From an uncultured Prevotella sp. (lineage in GTDB: Bacteria; Bacteroidota; Bacteroidia; Bacteroidales; Bacteroidaceae): a DNA stretch of 31,036 nt. Made by a program: the position numbers and the translations under genes. The notes beneath the pieces are model-generated. The model searched no databases. It was given only the letters and a program-made list of their open reading frames with translations, and was not told where the DNA came from. Positions within the stretch are counted from its first letter, which is position 1, and the number at the start of each line of letters is the position of its first letter. Positions 26,183 through 31,036 of this stretch are shown in pieces. The stretch spans positions 1 through 31,036 of the forward strand of contig CAKQCV010000028.1 of NCBI GenBank assembly GCA_934217675.1, in the 5' to 3' direction.

Positions 26183-27652
26183 ATGGAAATAAAAAGACTA
26201 TTGGGCAAAAAGAAACTTCTGCTGACATTATGTCTTGGCATTGTATGTTCAACATCAGCTTTTGCTGACGGAAAAGAGGAGAAACTGCCTGTCCTCAAAA
26301 TCACAGTTGACGGTAAAATTACACGTGATATGGAATATACCAATGGTACAATGCAATTAACCGATGAGAATGGTAAGGTTGTGGAACTGAAAGCAAAGTT
26401 CCGCACTCGCGGAGCAACGGCACGTTCATTTCTTATGAAACCTTCTCTCAATATGAAATTGCGTACAGATGATTATTCTGCATCACAAGATTCCATGCTG
26501 CTTGGCATGCGTTCCATTTCTAAATGGATACTCGATGCTATGGCAATTGACCGTATATGTATGCGTAACCGCATTGCTATGGATGTATGGAATGAATATT
26601 CTCCATTGCCATACGATACCGATTTCGGTGGCAGAAGCGGTACGGAGGGGCGCTTTATAGAAATGTATATTAATGGCGAATACAAAGGTATCTATTGCAT
26701 GAGCGACCACATAAACCGCAAGTTGCTAAACTTGAAAAAGTATGATGAAAAGAAAAACCTTGTGAGAGGTGTACTCTACAAGAGTGGAACAGAGGATATA
26801 GCAAACCAGAACGAAAGAAACTTTACAGACGATTGGAAGACAGGAACAATATCATGGCATAATGCATGGGAACTGAAAGAACCTGAAGACTACGAGTGTA
26901 AGGAAGCTTGGGAGCCACTCATTGATCTCTTTGACAACCGTAAGACTTATGCTGAAGTAAAGAAATATTTCTTCCTTGACAATCTTGTTGATTACCAACT
27001 TCATATTATGGCATTTGGTATTGCCGACAACTGGGGAAACAAAAATCATTACTTCTCAATCAGAAACATACAGAAAGATATTGATGATTCTGATCCAACA
27101 GAAGCAGCACGTCGCAAGTGTATAGTTTCACCTTGGGATTTAGATTGTGCACTTGGAGGAAAATATAATGGTAGTGCATACAATGGCAATGACTATACAA
27201 ACTGGTCGCCACAAGATGTTGTGAAGAATGGCGGATGTTATCCTTTTGCTGTATGTCAGGCAGAGACAGAATATAAAGATTTGTTGAAAAAACGTTGGGA
27301 AGAGTTACGTGTGGGGGCATTCTCAAAGGAAAATATAAACAAACGACTTGAAGCCTATCGTGATTTATTTCTTAACAGTGGTGCATGGCAACGTATGACA
27401 GAGCATTTCAATGCACAAAGCGAGAAACCTATGTATGTAGATGATCTTGCCAAGGAAATTACTTATATTGAGGAATGGTATTCACAGCAATACGACAAGA
27501 TGGATGCATATTTTAATATTAGTGCTGGCATAACCACGACAACTGTCAATACAGAGCGTAACAATGCGATATATTCAATTGAAGGTATAAAACTAAATAA
27601 AGCCCCAGAAAAGGGTATTTATATTCAAGGTGGAAAACTGATAATGAAATAG
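26183..27652 (+). CDS. Secreted CotH-kinase-family protein
   Basis: 489 residues with a signal peptide (about 1-28, ending AFA). CotH motifs appear in order: RTRGAT (75-80), KPSLNMKL (86-93), WILDAMAIDR with RNRIAMDVW (115-136), GRFIEMYINGEYKGIYCMSDHI (156-177), DNLVDYQLHIMAFGIADNWG (266-285) and SPWDLDCALG (316-325). The last holds the Asp-Leu-Asp expected to bind metal/ATP. Spore-coat CotH is an atypical protein kinase; the bacterial exported relatives are little studied. The C-terminus (YSIEGIKLNKAPEKGIYI followed by a GGK-type end) is a short motif repeated on many secreted Prevotella proteins. It is last in the run and ends at a strong terminator. Confidence 0.88.
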   Translation: MEIKRLLGKKKLLLTLCLGIVCSTSAFADGKEEKLPVLKITVDGKITRDMEYTNGTMQLTDENGKVVELKAKFRTRGATARSFLMKPSLNMKLRTDDYSASQDSMLLGMRSISKWILDAMAIDRICMRNRIAMDVWNEYSPLPYDTDFGGRSGTEGRFIEMYINGEYKGIYCMSDHINRKLLNLKKYDEKKNLVRGVLYKSGTEDIANQNERNFTDDWKTGTISWHNAWELKEPEDYECKEAWEPLIDLFDNRKTYAEVKKYFFLDNLVDYQLHIMAFGIADNWGNKNHYFSIRNIQKDIDDSDPTEAARRKCIVSPWDLDCALGGKYNGSAYNGNDYTNWSPQDVVKNGGCYPFAVCQAETEYKDLLKKRWEELRVGAFSKENINKRLEAYRDLFLNSGAWQRMTEHFNAQSEKPMYVDDLAKEITYIEEWYSQQYDKMDAYFNISAGITTTTVNTERNNAIYSIEGIKLNKAPEKGIYIQGGKLIMK

Positions 27653-27663
27653 AATATAAGCAG

Positions 27664-27701
27664 ACAGGAAGAAAATAAACAGGTTTTCTTCCTGTTTTTT
27701 T
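27664..27701 (+). terminator. Rho-independent terminator closing the exopolysaccharide-like operon
   Basis: Perfect 12-bp stem ACAGGAAGAAAA (27664-27675) with TTTTCTTCCTGT (27684-27695), 8-nt loop, followed by a T run. It marks the end of the nine-gene unit. Confidence 0.92.
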
Positions 27702-27750
27702 CTTGTATTGTAGATAATATGTCTTATATAAACTTATTAGAGCATAGGTA

Positions 27751-28641
27751 ATGATAAAACAAAACGACAATACAAACGATTATCTTCGTTTGCATATTGG
27801 TATTCTGTTGGCTGGCGCAACAGGAATATTCGGCAGGCTGATATCCTTGGCGGAATTGCCATTAGTGTGGTATAGAATGATTATTGCAGCCATAGTGCTT
27901 GCCATAGTGTTGAGCATAAACCATAAGATCAGTGTACCAAGCAAAGCACATTTATTTAGAATTGGCGGGTGTGGTGTATTGCTGGCAATACACTGGACAT
28001 TATTTTATGCCAGTATCAAGGCATCAAACGTCAGTATTGCTGTAGTTTGTATAGCCTTGAATGGTTTCTTCACAGCTATAATAGAGCCACTCACAGGGCA
28101 CAGGCGTATGTCGTTGCGCGAACTTCTGCTTAGCATGATAACACTTGTTGGCATTTTGCTTATTTTTGGTCTCGATACTCGCCACCGCACGGGTATTGTT
28201 ATCGGTATGTTTTCGTCATTGTTTTACACCCTCTTTGCTGTAGCCAGCAAACGTGTGCAGCATAACACGGGGCATTCAAGCAGCACGATGCTTTTGTATG
28301 AACTGTTGGCTGGATGGTTATTTCTCACCGTCATACTTCCCTTTTATTCCTATGCTTACCCATCAGTAGCACTATTACCTGTTGGATGGGATTGGGGTTA
28401 TATACCGGTTTTCGCATCTGTTTTTACAATTGGTCCGTTTCTAACCCAACTTCAAGCATTGCGCACGATATCAGCTTTTACAGTAAACCTAAGTTATAAC
28501 CTTGAGCCTATTTATAGTATAGTGTTGGCAATGATTCTTTTTGATGAGGGACAAGAGCTGAATTTCTCATTTTGGATAGGTGTGTTCTTGATAATCCTTT
28601 CGGTCGTATTACAAACTATATTGTCAAGTAGGAAGATGTAA
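27751..28641 (+). CDS. EamA/DMT-family transporter
   Basis: 296 residues with about ten membrane helices in two EamA-type halves (about 10-140 and 150-290). Typical pieces are FGRLISLAELPLVWYRMI in the first half and the closing ILFDEGQELNFSFWIG with a last helix in the second. These inner-membrane proteins export or import small metabolites such as amino acids or nucleotide-sugar precursors. The substrate is not readable. It has its own position after the operon terminator and no clear -7 box in front. It converges with the next gene across a shared hairpin. Confidence 0.88.
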   Translation: MIKQNDNTNDYLRLHIGILLAGATGIFGRLISLAELPLVWYRMIIAAIVLAIVLSINHKISVPSKAHLFRIGGCGVLLAIHWTLFYASIKASNVSIAVVCIALNGFFTAIIEPLTGHRRMSLRELLLSMITLVGILLIFGLDTRHRTGIVIGMFSSLFYTLFAVASKRVQHNTGHSSSTMLLYELLAGWLFLTVILPFYSYAYPSVALLPVGWDWGYIPVFASVFTIGPFLTQLQALRTISAFTVNLSYNLEPIYSIVLAMILFDEGQELNFSFWIGVFLIILSVVLQTILSSRKM

Positions 28642-28668
28642 TATTTTCCATCATCCCGATAAAATAAA

Positions 28669-28695
28669 AAGAGGGTGTGTCAAAAACACCCTCTT
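28669..28695. terminator. Hairpin between convergent genes
   Basis: 10-bp stem AAGAGGGTGT (28669-28678) with ACACCCTCTT (28686-28695). The T-rich tract lies on the minus-strand side, so it best terminates the minus-strand operon 28723 onward, and more weakly the transporter. Confidence 0.8.
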
Positions 28696-28722
28696 CGTTG
28701 TTAATAAAAGTCTATATGCAAA

Positions 28723-30132
28723 TTATTTCAGCGTTACTTTGCAGTTCATCACAGGTAACCCCTTCTTCTTTGTAGTTTTAGTAACATTCTCTACAGGGAA
28801 TGTGCGTGAAAGAATATCCCACTCGGCACTTGACTGGTCAAGATGAGAATGGAAAGAGGCACGTGTAACCGTTGTACCATAGTCGTCGGTCACAGCGAGT
28901 ACGATGACATACCAACCGCGCTCATCCTCTGTAAACGTGCGTGAGAACATCAGCTTGTTGCCAAGTTCTTTTACTGCTGCAGTCACGTCTGTAGCCTCTG
29001 CTGAGTTCTCCATGCATGCAGCCCATGCGTCAGATGGCTTTTCGTATTTACCACTCTTCATGTATTCATTGAGAGCATCGTCCCAGCTGCTCTCTTTCAT
29101 GAGCAGCATCTTTGCCTTCTTGATGCTTCCAGCCTTTGTCTTTATCTCATACTGAATCTTCAGATTCCCCTCGCCACTTTGGTAGTTCACGATGTCCACC
29201 TCCGGACAGTCGTTACCAGCTGCTGGTTTGATGTGCTGATTTAGTATCTGTGCCTTAACCCAGTTACCGTCGTTGTCAATGCCGAGCACATAGAACGAAT
29301 AGTCATCCTCTTTCTCGATGTTCCACTTCTGCTCGTTATCCTCGCCAAGGGCGAGCCATTGGTTGCGGGTGAAATCAGAGCCTTGTGTGAACATCATGTA
29401 GTCGTAGCCATATACGTTAATAAACTCGTCAATAGACTTTGCTGTGCCGATAACCATATGCAATGTCTTGATGCCGTTTCCTGGTTGTACATCGAAGAAA
29501 GCCTTCCCGTCCTGGTCAATGCCCTTATATTCTACGGTGAGTTTTTCTTTGCTCTCTTCTGGGTCTGTGGTGTGTAATTTCACCCACGACATATCATCGT
29601 CGAGCGAAGGAGTATTGTCTGCAGATACAGTCACACCACATGTAACGAGATAATAATCCTGTCCGCTTGGGATGAACTGTGTCTGTCCGGCAACATTCTT
29701 CTCACCGTTTGTTAGCGTATATACTTGTGTGCCCTGTCCTGTGGTTCCATATCCAGCAAGGAGAAGCGTCTGAAAGATATTTTTCATAGCCTCCATATTA
29801 TTCTCATCGAAATTGCCGCTTGTTTGTTTAGATAGCAGTTCTACGTATGATTTTTTGAGCAGCACGTGTTGGTACATTTTGTCTGCTTGCTTTGTTTCCA
29901 CTTTATATGTCACGAAGTTCTTGCCTGTTTCAGTTTTGGAAATCTCCACATCTTTCTGTTCTGGCACACCCTCTGGCCTGCCGAAGGCTATATAGTCGCC
30001 CTCGTCAAGCTGCACCGTAGCAACAGTCTTGTCGCCAAGGTTGAGGTTAACTTTCTGCTGTGCGTCTGCTGTTGTGCAGAATGCTGCGGCAGCAGTTATA
30101 AATACGGATAATATATATTTCTTCATTTTCAT
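28723..30132 (-). CDS. Secreted protein of unknown function
   Basis: 469 residues with a signal peptide (about 1-24, ending TTADA). The mature N-terminus (VNLNLGDKTVATVQLDEGDY, then IAFGRPEG) resembles the short start repeat found on many exported Bacteroidales proteins, where a phrase about use of a key-value pair is followed by a hydrophobic ITF-type end. About 60-160 is mixed helical; about 200-430 looks like Ig/fibronectin-like beta domains (VEYKGIDQDGKAFFDV, LKIQYEIKTKAGSIKKAKML, RGWYVIVLAVTDDYG). No catalytic motif is recognised. It starts 12 bp after the upstream gene, so the two are one operon. Surface display or adhesion is a guess. Confidence 0.82.
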   Translation of the reverse strand: MKMKKYILSVFITAAAAFCTTADAQQKVNLNLGDKTVATVQLDEGDYIAFGRPEGVPEQKDVEISKTETGKNFVTYKVETKQADKMYQHVLLKKSYVELLSKQTSGNFDENNMEAMKNIFQTLLLAGYGTTGQGTQVYTLTNGEKNVAGQTQFIPSGQDYYLVTCGVTVSADNTPSLDDDMSWVKLHTTDPEESKEKLTVEYKGIDQDGKAFFDVQPGNGIKTLHMVIGTAKSIDEFINVYGYDYMMFTQGSDFTRNQWLALGEDNEQKWNIEKEDDYSFYVLGIDNDGNWVKAQILNQHIKPAAGNDCPEVDIVNYQSGEGNLKIQYEIKTKAGSIKKAKMLLMKESSWDDALNEYMKSGKYEKPSDAWAACMENSAEATDVTAAVKELGNKLMFSRTFTEDERGWYVIVLAVTDDYGTTVTRASFHSHLDQSSAEWDILSRTFPVENVTKTTKKKGLPVMNCKVTLK

Positions 30133-30144
30133 TTCCTCTTTCCT

Positions 30145-31036
30145 TTATTTTGTTACTCTTGTTGCATTGCCTTCAAAGTGACCTTTCAGACTGCCACCGA
30201 ATTTTGTTGAACTGAATATGGTGAAGTCTATGTTTGCCTTGTCGGCATTTACCGTAACACGTGCGTTGCCTCCTGCTGCGATAGCCCCGGCAGCATGACC
30301 AGTGTTAGCTTGGCAGTATGTTTCGCCGGCATATTTTATGGCAATTAGCGCATTGGTTTCAGATCCAGAGAATCCGTGCAACTGGTCGTCGTTGAGAAAG
30401 TCTTCAGGATAAGTAACCACGATGTCGGCATCAGTCATGCCCTCAACAGTAGTGATTCCCTCTTTCTGAGAGAGATAAACAGTATACATGAACATGTCTT
30501 CGTTGCTCTTGTCAACCTCTACCACACAAGATTTTAAATCAACAGGGTCGTTGTCTGCTACGGTGTAGTTGCTTGGAATAGTAAGGTCATATTCGTCGGG
30601 TGTGCCTCGGTAAACCACTTGTAGGTCAGTATCTCCATCCTTGCCTATGCCTTCTACGTCTACGATTACACTATATAAACCATCGCCGAGGTCGTTCACG
30701 CTTACATAGCCAGTGCCGTTGCCTGTATAGCCAGTGTAGAGGCTTACAGCCTGCGGATTGTTCACGTCTGTAGCATTATCGTAGAATGTAAGCTCGTATT
30801 CGCGTGATCCCTTAATGTCGATGTCTGTACCATCCATCTCCTTTGTCGGTACGAAGAGACGGATGTAGTAATATGTGTTCTCCAAATCGTTAGCTTTGTC
30901 AATGTTGCCTGGAGTGAGATAGAATGCAATACCATCTGCCACCTTTTCTGCAAATGCAGCACGAAGGTCCATTCTGTTGTCGTTTACAGTAAAGTAATAC
31001 GGGTTCTGCTTTATCTCGGTGTATGCTCCCTTATAC
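30145..31036 (-). CDS. Exported-type protein of unknown function, N-terminus outside window
   Basis: The frame stays open to the window edge beyond the first visible Met at 30972 (upstream residues read YTEIKQNPYYFTVNDNRM), so the gene is partial at its 5' end; about 297 residues are visible. The sequence is rich in Asp, Thr, Gly and Tyr and in beta-strand patterns (YYYIRLFVPT, EYELTFYDNA, YSVIVDVEGIG), like extracellular Ig-like modules. The C-terminal 70 residues (AIAAGGNARVTVNADKANIDFTIF followed by GGSLKGHFEGN) look like a closing beta domain. No family is recognised. It precedes and is probably co-transcribed with the gene at 28723-30132. Confidence 0.78.
   Translation of the reverse strand, partial: YKGAYTEIKQNPYYFTVNDNRMDLRAAFAEKVADGIAFYLTPGNIDKANDLENTYYYIRLFVPTKEMDGTDIDIKGSREYELTFYDNATDVNNPQAVSLYTGYTGNGTGYVSVNDLGDGLYSVIVDVEGIGKDGDTDLQVVYRGTPDEYDLTIPSNYTVADNDPVDLKSCVVEVDKSNEDMFMYTVYLSQKEGITTVEGMTDADIVVTYPEDFLNDDQLHGFSGSETNALIAIKYAGETYCQANTGHAAGAIAAGGNARVTVNADKANIDFTIFSSTKFGGSLKGHFEGNATRVTK

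Overview
The window looks like the chromosome of a Bacteroidales bacterium, most likely Prevotella or a close relative. The support is a SusC/SusD pair, a FISUMP-type lipoprotein, many lipoproteins with a Bacteroidetes lipobox, a CotH protein ending in a short Prevotella-type C-terminal motif, Bacteroidetes promoters of the TTTG-N19-TAnnTTTG type, and almost no Shine-Dalgarno sequences.

Layout. 1-317 is the C-terminal end of a tyrosine recombinase. 318-1256 has no gene but is highly structured: it holds nested inverted repeats made of a GTATCAT motif, with many copies on an 11-bp period, around a GC-rich core of alternating TGCCCA/TGGGCA motifs, also on an 11-bp period. After this come a SusC/SusD pair (1257-6269), a succinyl-CoA:acetate CoA-transferase/acetyl-CoA hydrolase (6473-7963) and a secreted SGNH esterase (8035-8883). 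On the minus strand lie a Na/Pi cotransporter and a FISUMP lipoprotein. A nucleoside kinase with a threonyl-tRNA-synthetase-like front half follows on the plus strand, then ychF-lgt on the minus strand.

The most interesting region is 15670-27652, nine plus-strand genes in one tight run, with gaps of 61 bp or less and some overlaps. In order they are: a soluble PAS histidine kinase, a lipoprotein of unknown family, a membrane-anchored HEAT-like protein, a processive family-2 glycosyltransferase, a TPR protein ending in a YaiO-like outer-membrane barrel, a DUF4838 glycosidase-like lipoprotein, a DUF1573-like lipoprotein, a stand-alone receiver domain, and a secreted CotH-kinase protein. The run starts after a candidate promoter near 15586 and ends in a strong terminator at 27664-27701. 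My reading is a synthase-dependent exopolysaccharide assembly and export system. The synthase is in the inner membrane, a TPR/barrel conduit reaches the outer membrane, and a periplasmic or surface glycan-active lipoprotein is present. Control would come from a built-in kinase/receiver pair instead of the c-di-GMP PilZ domain of cellulose or alginate systems. The polymer cannot be named from sequence.

The right end holds a DMT-family transporter (27751-28641) and, on the minus strand, two secreted proteins of unknown function (28723-30132 and 30145 to beyond the window edge). Genes in convergent pairs share bidirectional hairpin terminators (8925-8960, 13216-13261, 28669-28695). I saw no tRNA, rRNA, CRISPR array or complete insertion sequence.
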